Assembly: GCA_021821605.1 (NCBI GenBank) | Contig: JAKACG010000013.1 | Location: 1-14,998, forward strand | Length of the DNA: 14,998 nt | Origin: Microcaldota archaeon | Lineage (GTDB): Archaea > Micrarchaeota > Micrarchaeia > Micrarchaeales > CABMGC01 | Reading direction: 5' to 3' | Shown: positions 1 to 8,831 of the stretch, in pieces | Position numbering within the stretch: position 1 is the first letter of the stretch | How the letters are laid out: every line of letters starts with the position of its first letter | The notes under the pieces: model-generated | Told to the model about the DNA's origin: nothing | The model's database searches: none | What the model saw: only the letters and a program-made list of their open reading frames with translations | Made by a program: the position numbers and the translations under genes

Positions 1-2091
1 TTCTTTTGGTTTTTCTGTATCTTTCTTAGTTTCAGTTTCCTTTTTAACGCCCCAATTTTTCTTAGTTTCACAATTAGTGTCAAGGCACATCTCAAAAACC
101 TTTCCTTTTGAAAATACCTTTACTTTTGGCGTTCCGCATTTTTCGCATACCTTATTCAATGGTATTATTTTTGCATACTGTGGCAATGGATATGTATTAT
201 TGCACTTTGGCCACGTAGCGCAGCCTACAAATGCCTTTCCTATTTTTGATCTTCTCATTACCAAATCTCCCCCGCATTTATTGCACTTTCCAAGTATGTT
301 TGATTTTTCACTTTCTTTCAATCCTTTAGCAAGAGCATTGCCTATTTCATTTCCATTCTTTTTAAAGTCATCTATTATCTTTTTAATGAGGTCCTTTCCC
401 TCATCTATTATCTGTTGTTCATTAAGCAAGCCTTTTGCTACCTTTTCCATATCCTCTTCTAGCTTTCTTGTCATATCTTCGTCTAGTATCTCACTGCAGT
501 AATCATTCAATGCTGTATACACGCTCATTCCAAAGCCCGTAACCTCAATTCTGGAATTTGTTATATATCCTCTATCAAAGAGCGTATCTATAATGGAGGC
601 TCTTGTAGCTTTAGTACCAAGCTCTTTTTTTTCGAGCAGACTTATAAGACCAGCCTTTCCGTACCTATTCGGAGGTTCTGTCTTTCCCTCGTTCATGTAT
701 ATATCATCAAGAGCTATTTCTTTACCTTTTTCAAGTTTTGGTATCTCAAGCTCTTTAGGTTTATAATACGGCTCATAATATGTTATCCAGCCCTTTTCCT
801 TTAGTACCTCTCCAGTCGCGGTATACTCCTCTTCATTTACAGTTATCTTAACTGTAGTTCGCTCTCCTTTAGAGTACTCTGCAAAACAAGCAAGAAATCT
901 TTTTACAATTAAATCATAAATCTTTTCTTCTTCAGGTGTTAGTTTTTTTGGAAACTCTCCTGTAGGGTATATAGCAGGATGAGCTTCATCTTGCTTTGCA
1001 CCTTCATGTGGCTTAACTCTATTGCTCTGAATGAGTTTGTTTGCGCTATCTGAGTATCTTTCATTCTTTGCAATATCTGCTAATATTTTTTTAAGATTTA
1101 AAGTATAAGGTAGTTTTTGCGAAGATGTTCTTGGATAAGATATGTATGATCTTTCATAAAGTGCTTGTGCAAGAGCAAGAGTTCTTGATGGGTCTATTCT
1201 AAAGACTCTACTAGCTTCTAACTGCAAAGAAGTTAAATCGAAAGGAGGGAAAGGTGCATGCAGCTCTTCTTTCACATCTAGCTCAGCGACAATTGCCTTT
1301 CCAGATTTTGTTTTTTGAAGTGCAATCTCTGCCTCTTTTTTATCAAAGATACTTCCTTTCTTGTTCTCAAGTTCAAGGGTTCCTATTTTTATAAACAGCT
1401 TCCATAAAGGCTTAGAGACAAAATTTTTAATCTCATTCTCTCTTTTCGCAAGTATTGAAAGCGTAGGTCCTTGTACTCTTCCAATACTCAGTACCTTTCT
1501 TATTCCTATTGTAAAAAGAGAGTTCATAAGCGCTCTGCTTAAATTTATACCCCACATCCAGTCAAGGATATGCCTTGCTTCACCAGCATAAAAGTTGTTA
1601 AAATCAAACCCTTCAATACTCTCATAAGCTTTGATTAAATCTGGTTTTGTTGTTGTAGAAAAACGCATTCTTCCTATAGTGGTGCTTTTTAACTCGGTGT
1701 TTACATTGTTATTAATTACCTGTTTAAGTATATTTGTCCCTATTACCGTCCCTTCAAGGTCAAAGTCGCAAGCGTTTATAAAAAAAGTACATCTTCTTGA
1801 GATCTCAGTTATGGTGTCTAAATATTTTTTTGTAAAGTATGAGCTCTCATTAACTTTATATGATGGTATCCATTCAATGTCAAAGATAGGCAGCTCTTTT
1901 TTCTCCTTGTCCTTTTGTTGAAGAGTAAACAAATGCCCTGCAGCTGCAACTATGAATAAGGTGTCCTCTCCATTATCCACCTCAAAGTATCCTATGCCAT
2001 TGACATTATATCTTTTGGGCTGTGTATCACCTAAAGACAAAGCAACTCTTAAAGCAACGCTTGGCTTTTCTGCTATTATAAGCTTATTCAT
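1..2091 (-). CDS. topA: DNA topoisomerase I (type IA), C-terminus cut by window edge
   Basis: Type IA topoisomerase: it cuts one DNA strand through a 5'-phosphotyrosine link, passes the other strand and reseals, relaxing negative supercoils. I translated the minus strand from ATG at 2091 and it stays open for 697 codons to the window edge. The N-terminal Toprim domain shows IAEKPSVA with Glu8, and the metal-binding acidic triad as D109-F-D111-L-E113-G. The catalytic tyrosine is Tyr319 in SYISYPRTSS. The C-terminal part carries two four-cysteine zinc ribbons (Cys603/606/624/630 and Cys649/652/669/674), as in archaeal TopA, followed by a Lys/Glu/Thr-rich tail that runs off the window. The start is chosen because the Toprim motif begins at residue 6. 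No frameshift was found while reading it through. It is transcribed away from the ATP synthase operon. The missing part is probably short, since both expected zinc ribbons are already present. Confidence 0.96.
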   Translation of the reverse strand, partial: MNKLIIAEKPSVALRVALSLGDTQPKRYNVNGIGYFEVDNGEDTLFIVAAAGHLFTLQQKDKEKKELPIFDIEWIPSYKVNESSYFTKKYLDTITEISRRCTFFINACDFDLEGTVIGTNILKQVINNNVNTELKSTTIGRMRFSTTTKPDLIKAYESIEGFDFNNFYAGEARHILDWMWGINLSRALMNSLFTIGIRKVLSIGRVQGPTLSILAKRENEIKNFVSKPLWKLFIKIGTLELENKKGSIFDKKEAEIALQKTKSGKAIVAELDVKEELHAPFPPFDLTSLQLEASRVFRIDPSRTLALAQALYERSYISYPRTSSQKLPYTLNLKKILADIAKNERYSDSANKLIQSNRVKPHEGAKQDEAHPAIYPTGEFPKKLTPEEEKIYDLIVKRFLACFAEYSKGERTTVKITVNEEEYTATGEVLKEKGWITYYEPYYKPKELEIPKLEKGKEIALDDIYMNEGKTEPPNRYGKAGLISLLEKKELGTKATRASIIDTLFDRGYITNSRIEVTGFGMSVYTALNDYCSEILDEDMTRKLEEDMEKVAKGLLNEQQIIDEGKDLIKKIIDDFKKNGNEIGNALAKGLKESEKSNILGKCNKCGGDLVMRRSKIGKAFVGCATWPKCNNTYPLPQYAKIIPLNKVCEKCGTPKVKVFSKGKVFEMCLDTNCETKKNWGVKKETETKKDTEKPKE

Positions 2092-2156
2092 TTTTCAAAC
2101 CTTAAATGACCTTTAATTAAAAATAAAGCATCACTTCATTCAATTCTACATTAAGG

Positions 2157-2167
2157 TATATATAAAG
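2157..2167 (-). promoter_or_regulatory. TATA box candidate for topA
   Basis: Read on the minus strand, this is CTTTATATATA preceded by CCCAAA, which resembles an archaeal BRE plus TATA element. A start site about 25 nt downstream would fall near 2137, leaving a leader of roughly 45 nt before the topA ATG at 2091. The same bases read as TATATAAA on the plus strand, but no plus-strand gene follows. This is pattern recognition only; no transcription start is known. Confidence 0.5.
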
Positions 2168-2212
2168 TTTGGGAAGTAATGTTAGAGCAAAATACCTAAT
2201 TTAACTTAAGAA

Positions 2213-2443
2213 TCACTGCTTTTTCTTCTTGTTTTTGCTTTCTTTAAGCACGCTGTCTTCCTTTGATATTCTAGATGCCATATACAGTCCTACTATTATT
2301 GTTATTACTGCTAGCACAATAAAGATTGTACCTGCACCTGTATATGCATAAGATATTATTGTGATTGTGCCCATAACCAGCATAGCAATGGCTATAAAAA
2401 AATTTTGTTTTTCATATTCGCTAAGCGCATCCAAAGATTCCAT
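2213..2443 (-). CDS. Small two-helix membrane protein, function unknown
   Basis: I do not recognise this 76-residue protein. It begins with an acidic, soluble stretch (residues 1-14, MESLDALSEYEKQN). Two hydrophobic helices follow, about 15-33 and 38-57, separated by a short YTGAG turn. It ends in a charged tail finishing KNKKKKQ. The positive tail suggests that both ends face the cytoplasm. There is no cysteine cluster, catalytic motif or signal-peptide cleavage site. The ATG at 2443 is preceded by a GGTATGAG stretch that could serve as a Shine-Dalgarno site. It sits between topA (same strand, 121 nt downstream) and the divergent ATP synthase operon. Its open frame with a clean hydrophobicity pattern makes a real gene likely, but it could be lineage-specific. 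Confidence 0.72.
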   Translation of the reverse strand: MESLDALSEYEKQNFFIAIAMLVMGTITIISYAYTGAGTIFIVLAVITIIVGLYMASRISKEDSVLKESKNKKKKQ

Positions 2444-2557
2444 ATATACTCATACCACGGTAAATATTAAATGTCTTGCTGTTATTGTAGTCCATTAAAA
2501 CAGAGTTATAAAACTTTGTTCAAAGCTATTTTTCTTTTTATCAATCCAAGACAAAGA

Positions 2558-2586
2558 ATATAAACTTATATTATCAATATATATCT
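2558..2586 (+). promoter_or_regulatory. Candidate promoter of the ATP synthase operon
   Basis: This AT-rich stretch in the divergent intergenic region contains TATA-like sequences (TATAAACTTATATTAT, then ATATATAT). If TTATATTA at 2566-2573 is the TATA box, transcription would start near 2596, giving a short leader before the atpH ATG at 2616. The exact box cannot be chosen by eye because several overlap. A candidate for the opposite strand is TTTTATAAC near 2506-2514, which would serve the small membrane protein. Confidence 0.4.
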
Positions 2587-2615
2587 AAGATTTTTACTAT
2601 TTAATGTTGAGTGTT

Positions 2616-2933
2616 ATGGAAAAAGCTGATTCTATTTTGGAGATACACGAAGTTGAAGAGAAAGCAAGAGCAGTAAAGGAAAAGGTAGAAAAGGAAAAAG
2701 AACGTATGTCTATAGAAACAAGGGATAAAGCATCTAAAATAATTACAGATGCACAGGAGAATGCAAAAACAATTCTTGAGTATTCAATAGAACAAGCTAA
2801 TTTAGAAGTTGCAAAAATAAAGAAAAAAAAGATTGAAGAAGCAGAAAAGAAGGCCAAAAAAATAAGTTCTACAAAAATAAGCAAGGAAAAGGCAAAAAAG
2901 GCAGTATCTGAGTTTATAAGTGAGATTTTATAA
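2616..2933 (+). CDS. atpH: A-type ATP synthase subunit H (peripheral stalk)
   Basis: Subunit H pairs with subunit E in a long coiled-coil peripheral stalk that holds the A3B3 head against the membrane part. The 105-residue product is almost entirely charged heptad-like sequence rich in Glu, Lys and Ala (for example EEKARAVKEKVEKEKER), with a short C-terminal hydrophobic amphipathic end (AVSEFISEIL), as in this family. No membrane segment is present. I start it at ATG 2616 (MEKADSILEI), which resembles family N-termini; an in-frame ATG at 2604 would add MLSV, and neither has a clear Shine-Dalgarno site. It is the first gene of the operon and is followed 13 nt later by atpI. The assignment rests on coiled-coil character, length and position rather than on a catalytic motif. 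Confidence 0.85.
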   Translation: MEKADSILEIHEVEEKARAVKEKVEKEKERMSIETRDKASKIITDAQENAKTILEYSIEQANLEVAKIKKKKIEEAEKKAKKISSTKISKEKAKKAVSEFISEIL

Positions 2934-2946
2934 TTAATGTGTATTT

Positions 2947-4806
2947 ATGTTCAGAACAGAGCCTATGTATAAACTTCGAATACTTTGCCTTGAAAAAGAG
3001 GCTGGCAAGGTAGTTGAGCTTTTACATAAACTTAATACAATAGAGCTAAGAAGAAGCAAGCTTGAACTTTCTGATATTCAAAATCAGGAAAGTACCAATA
3101 AATTAAATGAAGCTCTTGTAAGAGTAGAAGGTGCACTATCCTTTTTAGAAGAAAAGGAACATTCTGGGAAGATAAAGCATATGGATCTAAGTACTCTTTT
3201 CAAAAAAATAGAGTCTGACAAAGCAATAGATGAAATATACGCATTGAATGATAGGCGAAAGATAATAGAGGATGAGCTTAAACTTGCGTCTTATGCTGAA
3301 AATGTATCAAAAAAATTAAAAAACATAAAAGTAAATTTTTCCAAGCTTTCTAGCAACTTCATAACACTTCGCGCATTTGAGCTTCCATCTAAGGATACTA
3401 AAAAACTTGTTAAGAAATTAGAGAGTTCAGTTAAGAATATAGAGATATTATCATCAAAGAATGGAAAGTTATCTGTTCTTTTAATCGCCTATGAAAAAAA
3501 GGCAAACATAGATGAAATAATCAAAGCATACGAAGTGACTGAGTTTGATTTATCTTCAAAGTATCTTTTAGGTACTCCTGCTCAAACACAAGAGAGCTCT
3601 TATAAAAAAATAAAACAGCTTAATTTCGAGAACGAAGAAATCACAAAAAAATTAAAGGAACTCTCAAAATCATCATATTTAAGAATAGCAGCTTACTTTG
3701 AGATGCTTAAAATAGAACTAGAACGTACATCGGCATCTTCAATGTTCAAGAAAACAGACAGCACAGTTGTTGTAGAGGGTTGGATTCCAAAAAAAAGTGA
3801 AGCACATCTAGTAAAGGAGCTAAATACCGCGCTTTCAGGAAGGGTTTATATAGAAAGAGTAGATGAAAAAGACGAATTAGCCCCTACTTTAATAAAACAC
3901 CCTAAATTCTTAAGATCATTTGATTATATGATAGAGTTTTTCTCTCTTCCAAGAAGCGATGAGATAGACCCTTCATGGATATTCATAATATCATTTCCAA
4001 TCTTTTATGGATTTATGATCTCTGATGTAGGTTATGGCATAATGTCATTGATATTATCAACACTTATAAAAAAGAAGACAGATCCTAACGGATTGATGTA
4101 CAACACAGCAACTCTATGGCAGATAAACTCTATCTCGGCAATGTTCTTTGGTTTTATCTCAAATCAGTATCTTGGCATGCCATTTAATCAGTACTTCACA
4201 GGTTTTACCGGAATTAACTGGTTCTCTGATATAAGTTACATTGCAGTAGTGTCAATTATATTTGGTTTAATTCAGATACTTTTAGGTCTTGTGTTTGGTT
4301 TTATAAATGAGTATAGACATCATAAGAAAAAACTTGCAGTTGCAAAACTTACATCATTTGCTCTAGTGTTTTCAGGTACACTTGCAATAGCAGGAGGACT
4401 TTTCGGCGCTTTGAGTTATAATATTACTCTTGCAAGCACTATAACCGCAATAATATCATTAATACTTACTCTAATACTTAGCGGAGAGAGGGCATTAGAG
4501 GTAATAGATCTGATTTCACATACGCTTAGTTATATGAGAATAATGGGCTTTGGACTTGCAAGTGTAATAATAGCATTCCTTATAGATTTTGCATTTACTC
4601 CAAAATTAAGTGACGGCATACTTGTATTCATAATATATTTAGTAATATTTTTATTACTACATGTGTTAAATATGATAGTATCTATATTCGAAGGGCTTGT
4701 TCAAGGACTTAGGCTTAATTTTGTCGAGTTCTTTACTAAGTTCTATGAAGGCGGAGGGGTAAAGTTCAAGCCGTTTTCATATAAACGAGTTTATACTAAA
4801 GAATAA
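2947..4806 (+). CDS. atpI: A-type ATP synthase subunit I (a-type membrane stator)
   Basis: Subunit I is the membrane stator that forms the ion half-channels against the K ring; its cytoplasmic arm binds the peripheral stalks. The 619-residue protein has a soluble, coiled-coil-rich N-terminal half (about 1-330). From about residue 340 a hydrophobic C-terminal half follows with roughly seven or eight membrane helices, beginning with the family motif DPSWIFIISFPIFYGFMISD and continuing GYGIMS. The essential ion-path arginine is Arg531 in SHTLSYMRIMGFGLAS. The start at 2947 gives FRTEPMYKLRILCL, matching the usual N-terminal pattern; an ATG at 2965 is an alternative. No strong Shine-Dalgarno site is visible. 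Its length is slightly below the usual range of about 640-700. It lies between atpH and atpK, with gaps of 13 and 21 nt. Confidence 0.96.
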   Translation: MFRTEPMYKLRILCLEKEAGKVVELLHKLNTIELRRSKLELSDIQNQESTNKLNEALVRVEGALSFLEEKEHSGKIKHMDLSTLFKKIESDKAIDEIYALNDRRKIIEDELKLASYAENVSKKLKNIKVNFSKLSSNFITLRAFELPSKDTKKLVKKLESSVKNIEILSSKNGKLSVLLIAYEKKANIDEIIKAYEVTEFDLSSKYLLGTPAQTQESSYKKIKQLNFENEEITKKLKELSKSSYLRIAAYFEMLKIELERTSASSMFKKTDSTVVVEGWIPKKSEAHLVKELNTALSGRVYIERVDEKDELAPTLIKHPKFLRSFDYMIEFFSLPRSDEIDPSWIFIISFPIFYGFMISDVGYGIMSLILSTLIKKKTDPNGLMYNTATLWQINSISAMFFGFISNQYLGMPFNQYFTGFTGINWFSDISYIAVVSIIFGLIQILLGLVFGFINEYRHHKKKLAVAKLTSFALVFSGTLAIAGGLFGALSYNITLASTITAIISLILTLILSGERALEVIDLISHTLSYMRIMGFGLASVIIAFLIDFAFTPKLSDGILVFIIYLVIFLLLHVLNMIVSIFEGLVQGLRLNFVEFFTKFYEGGGVKFKPFSYKRVYTKE

Positions 4807-4818
4807 ATAATAAAATTT

Positions 4819-4823
4819 GGTGA
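4819..4823 (+). promoter_or_regulatory. Shine-Dalgarno site of atpK (GGTGA)
   Basis: GGTGA ends 4 nt before the atpK ATG and matches the archaeal anti-Shine-Dalgarno sequence. It is the clearest such site in the operon and sets the pattern used to place the starts of atpE, atpC and atpB, each of which has GGTG 5-6 nt upstream. Confidence 0.75.
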
Positions 4824-4827
4824 AAAA

Positions 4828-5064
4828 ATGTCAATAACAATGGAAGCCGCAATAGCATCAATAGGAGCAGGACTTGCTATCTTTGGTGGTGCTGTAGGAA
4901 CAGGAATAGCACAATCAGGAATAGGAAGCGCAGGTATGGGTCTTTTAGCAGAAAAGCCAGAAGAAATAGGAAAGGTAATATTATTTTTGGTAATTCCTGA
5001 AACCCTTGTAATATTCGGTCTTGTAATTGCAATACTTATAGCACTATCAGCTGGAATAATTTGA
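4828..5064 (+). CDS. atpK: A-type ATP synthase subunit K (c-type rotor ring proteolipid)
   Basis: Subunit K forms the rotating membrane ring that carries the translocated ion. The 78-residue protein is a single helical hairpin: helix 1 about residues 7-38, a polar loop AEKPEEIG (41-48), and helix 2 about 50-77. The ion-binding carboxylate is Glu58 in VIPETLVIFG, in the middle of helix 2. Helix 1 carries the glycine-rich packing pattern GGAVGTGIAQSGIGSAGMG with a polar Gln29-Ser30 pair. One carboxylate per hairpin and 78 residues make this the simple two-helix form, not the duplicated V-type form. The start has a GGTGA site 4 nt upstream. Its TGA stop overlaps the first ATG available to atpE. 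Whether the coupling ion is H+ or Na+ cannot be settled by eye. Confidence 0.96.
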   Translation: MSITMEAAIASIGAGLAIFGGAVGTGIAQSGIGSAGMGLLAEKPEEIGKVILFLVIPETLVIFGLVIAILIALSAGII

Positions 5065-5075
5065 TGGTGTGGCAA

Positions 5076-5633
5076 ATGGGACTCTCTGAAATTAAGAAAA
5101 GCATAGAGCAGGACTCTAAAAGCTACTTTGAGACCGAGAGGCAAAATGCTATAGCTGAGCAAAAGCTTGTTTTAGAAGAAGCAAGAAAAAAAGCAGATGA
5201 AATTATTAGAACGGCAAAGGAAATGGCTAAAAGAAAACAAGCAGTACTTTTGGCAGAGGCGCAAGCAGAAGCCGAAGTAGAATACAAAAGTATTATATCT
5301 TTGGCCATGGACTCTTTTGTCTCTAAAAATCTAGCTCACTTTAGATCAGAAGCTATAGCTGACTTTAGCACTAAGCATCAAAAGGAGCTTATACTTTCTG
5401 CAATAGCCTCTTTTTCAGAGCTTGTCCCAAAAGAGAAGACAATAATAGAGATAAGCAAGAAATATGCCGATTTAGCAAAGGGCTTTAGTAGGAAAAAAAT
5501 TACTAATATAGATGGAGTATCACTTAGTTCAGAAGATGAAAGCATAACACTTGTTGCTGGCTCTTCTGAGCTTATTGACTCTAATCTAGATAAACTAAAA
5601 AGCTCAATAGCTAGAACTCTATTCGAGATTTGA
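5076..5633 (+). CDS. atpE: A-type ATP synthase subunit E (peripheral stalk)
   Basis: Subunit E pairs with H in the peripheral stalk; its globular C-terminal domain caps the catalytic head. The N-terminal half (about residues 1-75) is a charged coiled coil containing EEARKKADEIIRTAKEMAKR. The C-terminal half forms the mixed alpha/beta head, ending near SSELIDSNLDKLKSSIARTLFEI, in the pattern where a Gly/Ser-rich turn is followed by an aspartate-started helix with a conserved R-x-L-F-like end. I place the start at ATG 5076 (MGLSEIKKSI, 185 residues) because GGTG lies 6 nt upstream at 5066-5069. An ATG at 5064, overlapping the atpK stop as TGATG, would add four residues. Its TGA stop at 5631-5633 is 11 nt before the proposed atpC start. 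Confidence 0.92.
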   Translation: MGLSEIKKSIEQDSKSYFETERQNAIAEQKLVLEEARKKADEIIRTAKEMAKRKQAVLLAEAQAEAEVEYKSIISLAMDSFVSKNLAHFRSEAIADFSTKHQKELILSAIASFSELVPKEKTIIEISKKYADLAKGFSRKKITNIDGVSLSSEDESITLVAGSSELIDSNLDKLKSSIARTLFEI

Positions 5634-5644
5634 TTGGTGTTTTT

Positions 5645-6700
5645 TTGAATAACTCTTCTGTAAAGTATGGCTACTCAAATACGAGAGCAAAAGGTATGCG
5701 CTCACTTTTGTTAACCAACTCACAGATGAGTCCACTACTTAACTCAAAGAATACAGAGTCAATACTCTCTTTTTTGATGCAGACCGATTACTCAAAAGCT
5801 CTTTCTGAGTTTGGAGGTGCAAATATTAAAAACTCTATAATAGACTTTGCGTTAAGCAAAAATCTTGCTGAAAAGATAAGCACCATAATAAGAATAACGC
5901 CACATTCAGATAGGACAATTATGCGCAGTATAGTAGGAAGATGGGATCTGCATAACATTAAGCTTGCTCTTGAAGCAAAAGAAAATAACCTCTCTTATGA
6001 AAAAATATCCAAGTACATAATAGATTATGGCGAGTACAACCATCTTGTGTTAAAGGAGGTTCTTAAAGAGGACAACATAGAACGAATGCTTCAGAGGCTC
6101 ATAAAAAACTCCAGTTATACAAATATACTTTTAAGTGCAGAGAAAGCTTACTTAGAACATAAAAAAGCTTCATATGCAATAGCAGCAATAGATCTTGCTT
6201 ATTATAGTTCATTAGAGCACACAATGCATCTTCTATACAATAGAGGTGAGCGTGCAGGCAGGATAGTAAGAATGGAGATAGACTCAAGAAATATCTTATC
6301 GGCAATAAGGGCTAAATCAAGAAAATCTGAGTTTAGCTCATTTCAAAAATTGCTTATAAACGGAGGTTCTTTATCAATCGATGAGCTTAAAAAGTTATAT
6401 GGCTCATCTGATTCTGTTGAGTCGCTAGCTTCAAAGATAACTATATTTGATTTAAAGGAGCCAATATTGCAATATAAAAAGAACAGGCGCATGCTTGTTT
6501 TTGAGGTAGCTATGAGAAATAAGCTTCTTGTAGCTGCAAGAAAGGCCATATCGCAAAGCGTTCTTTGTATTACCTCAATAATTTCTTATGTATATTTAAA
6601 AGAGATAGAGGTATCAACACTTAGGATATTAATAAAAGGAAAGGAGTATGGTCTTAGTAGTGAGGAACTTTCTGAGTTGATGATTTGGAAGGAAAATTAA
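5645..6700 (+). CDS. atpC: A-type ATP synthase subunit C (d-type, rotor to K-ring adaptor)
   Basis: Subunit C is the funnel-shaped, all-helical adaptor that seats the central stalk (D/F) on the membrane K ring. The product is helix-rich and has the family N-terminal pattern YGYSNTRAKGMRSLLL, equivalent to the common Y-x-Y-x-N-x-R motif, plus the internal LKLALE-like stretch DLHNIKLALEAKENN and the late helix REMRNKLL-like VAMRNKLLVAARKA. The first in-frame ATG (5696) would cut into the conserved N-terminal motif, so a non-ATG start is required. TTG at 5645 has GGTG 5 nt upstream (5636-5639), just after the atpE stop, giving 351 residues. TTG at 5630, overlapping the stop as TTGA, is an alternative. 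Length and layout are normal for the family. Confidence 0.93.
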   Translation: MNNSSVKYGYSNTRAKGMRSLLLTNSQMSPLLNSKNTESILSFLMQTDYSKALSEFGGANIKNSIIDFALSKNLAEKISTIIRITPHSDRTIMRSIVGRWDLHNIKLALEAKENNLSYEKISKYIIDYGEYNHLVLKEVLKEDNIERMLQRLIKNSSYTNILLSAEKAYLEHKKASYAIAAIDLAYYSSLEHTMHLLYNRGERAGRIVRMEIDSRNILSAIRAKSRKSEFSSFQKLLINGGSLSIDELKKLYGSSDSVESLASKITIFDLKEPILQYKKNRRMLVFEVAMRNKLLVAARKAISQSVLCITSIISYVYLKEIEVSTLRILIKGKEYGLSSEELSELMIWKEN

Positions 6701-6714
6701 ATAAAAAGTATAAA

Positions 6715-7035
6715 ATGGCCCTAGTAGGGGGAGAGGAGTTATCGTTAGGTTTTAAAATAGCTGGCGTTCATGACTCTTTTACCGTAGAGACTGCATCTGA
6801 GGGTGAAACGGTAATACGCTCACTTCTAGAAAGAAATGAGGTAGGAATAATAGTTCTTTCTTCAAAGATTTTAAGAAATATAAAAGATAGGAAAATTTTA
6901 AATGCTATTGACAGCAGTATAATGCCTATATTCATAGAGGTTCCTGATTATGGCTCGGAGTACACTCCAGACACACTCAGGCGGCTTATACTAAGAGCAA
7001 TAGGAATAGACATAAGCAAAACAATTGGTAGTTAA
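6715..7035 (+). CDS. atpF: A-type ATP synthase subunit F (central stalk)
   Basis: Subunit F is a small Rossmann-like protein bound to subunit D in the rotating central stalk, where it modulates the head. The sequence starts [18 protein letters not shown], the family pattern of a first beta strand followed by a G-x-E/D and a LGF-x-(L/I)AG motif. It continues through a central [11 protein letters not shown] strand-helix and ends with [11 protein letters not shown] and a C-terminal amphipathic helix ([12 protein letters not shown]). I use ATG 6715 (106 residues, the usual size), 14 nt after the atpC stop. An in-frame TTG at 6685, inside atpC, would add ten residues (MEGKLNKKYK). No clear Shine-Dalgarno site supports either. 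Confidence 0.9.
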   Translation: MALVGGEELSLGFKIAGVHDSFTVETASEGETVIRSLLERNEVGIIVLSSKILRNIKDRKILNAIDSSIMPIFIEVPDYGSEYTPDTLRRLILRAIGIDISKTIGS

Positions 7036-7036
7036 T

Positions 7037-8830
7037 ATGGGATCTATAAATAGAATATCTGGACCTTTGGTAATAGCAAAGGATATGTTAGGAAGTAATA
7101 TGTATGATGTAGTAAAGGTAGGTAAGGCAAAGCTAATAGGAGAGATAATACAGCTTAAAAAAGATAAAGCAGTTATACAGGTATATGAAGACACAACTGG
7201 TCTTAGACCTGGCGAACCTGTAGAAACTACCTCCCTTCCATTATCTGTAGAATTAGGTCCTGGTCTTTTAGGCATGATTTATGATGGAATACAAAGACCG
7301 CTTGAAATTTTAGAAAAGAAAAGCGGCAGTTTTATAGGCAAAGGAATAGAAGCTTTGGCATTGGACAGGAAGAAAAAATGGCACTTTATACCTGAAAAGA
7401 ATATTAAAAAAGGCTCTGTTGTAAGCGAAGGAGTTATACTTGGTTATGTTCAAGAAACCCCGACATTCAAGCATTATATAATGGTTCCAAAAGGAGTATC
7501 AGGAAAGATATCGATGATAAAAAGCGGCAACTTTACAATTGAGGATAAGGTTGCAGAGGTTGAGCAAAAAGGCAAAAAGTTTCAGATAACAATGCTTCAA
7601 AAACGTTCTGTAAGATATGCCTCTAAATTCAAAAGAAAGTTTAAATCCGAAGAACCTCTCATAACTGGTCAAAGAGTTATAGATACATTATTTCCTATAT
7701 CAAAAGGCGGTACGGCAGCTGTACCAGGACCTTTTGGAGCAGGAAAGACGGTAATTCAGCACAGCCTTGCAAAGTACTCTGACAGTGATGTTGTCGTATA
7801 CATTGGTTGCGGCGAAAGAGGAAATGAGATGACAGAGATACTTGCAGAGTTTCCTGAACTTAAGGATCCTAAAACCGGTAGGCCTTTAATGGAAAGGACA
7901 ATTCTAATTGCAAACACAAGTAACATGCCAGTAGCTGCAAGAGAGGCTAGCATTTATACTGGAATAACTATAGCAGAGTACATACGTGATATGGGCTATA
8001 ACATCTCAATAATGGCAGACTCTACCTCAAGATGGGCAGAGGCAATGCGAGAGATCTCAGCAAGATTAGAGGAGATGCCTGGAGAGGAAGGTTATCCGGC
8101 TTACTTATCTAAAAGGCTTGCCGAGTATTATGAAAGAAGCGGAAGCATAGAGAGCTTAGGAGGAAAGAAAGGTTCTATAACCTTAATAGGAGCGGTCTCA
8201 CCTCCTGGAGGAGACATATCTGAACCTGTATCACAGGGAACATTAAGGGTGGTTAAAACCTTCTGGTCACTAGACGCATCGCTTGCCAGCTCAAAACATT
8301 TCCCTTCAATAAACTGGCTTAACAGCTACTCATTATATTTAGACATACTCGAACCGTGGTATCTTAAAAACATAGGTGAAGAGTTCGTTGTAGATAAAAA
8401 AGAGGCTATGCGCCTTCTACAAAAAGAGTCAGAGTTAAAGGATATAGTGCAGCTTGTAGGAGAGGATGCATTACCAGAAACTGAACGAATAGTTCTTGTA
8501 ATAGGTAGAATAATCCGTGAAGATTATCTTCGTCAAAACGCATATGATGAGGTAGATGCTTTTACCTCAACTAAAAAGCAGGCAGGAATGCTAAGTGCTA
8601 TACTTTTATTCTCACGACTTGCCGCAAAGGCAGTTTCAGATGGCGTAAAGGTAGAGAAAATCTCAGATATGAAGGTTAAGTCTGAGATCTCAAGATTAAA
8701 GACTATAAAAGAGCAGGACTTTGAGTCTGTGGTAAAAAAGACAAAATCAAATATACTTTCAGAGTTCAAAAACCTGGAAATTGAAGAAGTATCTGAAGAG
8801 AAAGAAGCGGCAAAGAAAATTGGTGCATAA
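7037..8830 (+). CDS. atpA: A-type ATP synthase catalytic subunit A
   Basis: Subunit A is the catalytic nucleotide-binding subunit of the A3B3 head. The N-terminal beta barrel begins [17 protein letters not shown]. The subunit-A-specific non-homologous insertion lies at about residues 110-200 (includes [12 protein letters not shown]). The P-loop is GPFGAGKT at 231-238 with Lys237, and the catalytic glutamate is Glu260 in GCGERGNEM. Further family motifs are [16 protein letters not shown] and [15 protein letters not shown] 7037 gives 597 residues, the normal length, and lies one nucleotide after the atpF stop, with GGTAG 6 nt upstream. A TTG at 7025 is open in frame but unneeded. There is no intein: the P-loop region, where inteins interrupt this gene in some archaea, reads straight through. 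The GGTG signal for atpB is within its last codons. Confidence 0.98.
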   Translation: MGSINRISGPLVIAKDMLGSNMYDVVKVGKAKLIGEIIQLKKDKAVIQVYEDTTGLRPGEPVETTSLPLSVELGPGLLGMIYDGIQRPLEILEKKSGSFIGKGIEALALDRKKKWHFIPEKNIKKGSVVSEGVILGYVQETPTFKHYIMVPKGVSGKISMIKSGNFTIEDKVAEVEQKGKKFQITMLQKRSVRYASKFKRKFKSEEPLITGQRVIDTLFPISKGGTAAVPGPFGAGKTVIQHSLAKYSDSDVVVYIGCGERGNEMTEILAEFPELKDPKTGRPLMERTILIANTSNMPVAAREASIYTGITIAEYIRDMGYNISIMADSTSRWAEAMREISARLEEMPGEEGYPAYLSKRLAEYYERSGSIESLGGKKGSITLIGAVSPPGGDISEPVSQGTLRVVKTFWSLDASLASSKHFPSINWLNSYSLYLDILEPWYLKNIGEEFVVDKKEAMRLLQKESELKDIVQLVGEDALPETERIVLVIGRIIREDYLRQNAYDEVDAFTSTKKQAGMLSAILLFSRLAAKAVSDGVKVEKISDMKVKSEISRLKTIKEQDFESVVKKTKSNILSEFKNLEIEEVSEEKEAAKKIGA

Positions 8831-8831
8831 A

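Noticed and set aside
77..1921. Plus-strand open frames at 77-502, 1361-1591 and 1631-1921
   Set aside because: They lie antisense to topA, which reads continuously with all expected motifs; their sequences are Ser/Phe-rich shadows.
7727..7750. Possible intein site at the atpA P-loop
   Set aside because: GPFGAGKT is continuous and subunit A has its normal length; no intein is present.
8781..8831. Upstream extension of atpB overlapping atpA
   Set aside because: It adds a Lys/Arg-rich stretch not found in subunit B; ATG 8832 has GGTG at proper spacing and gives the family length.
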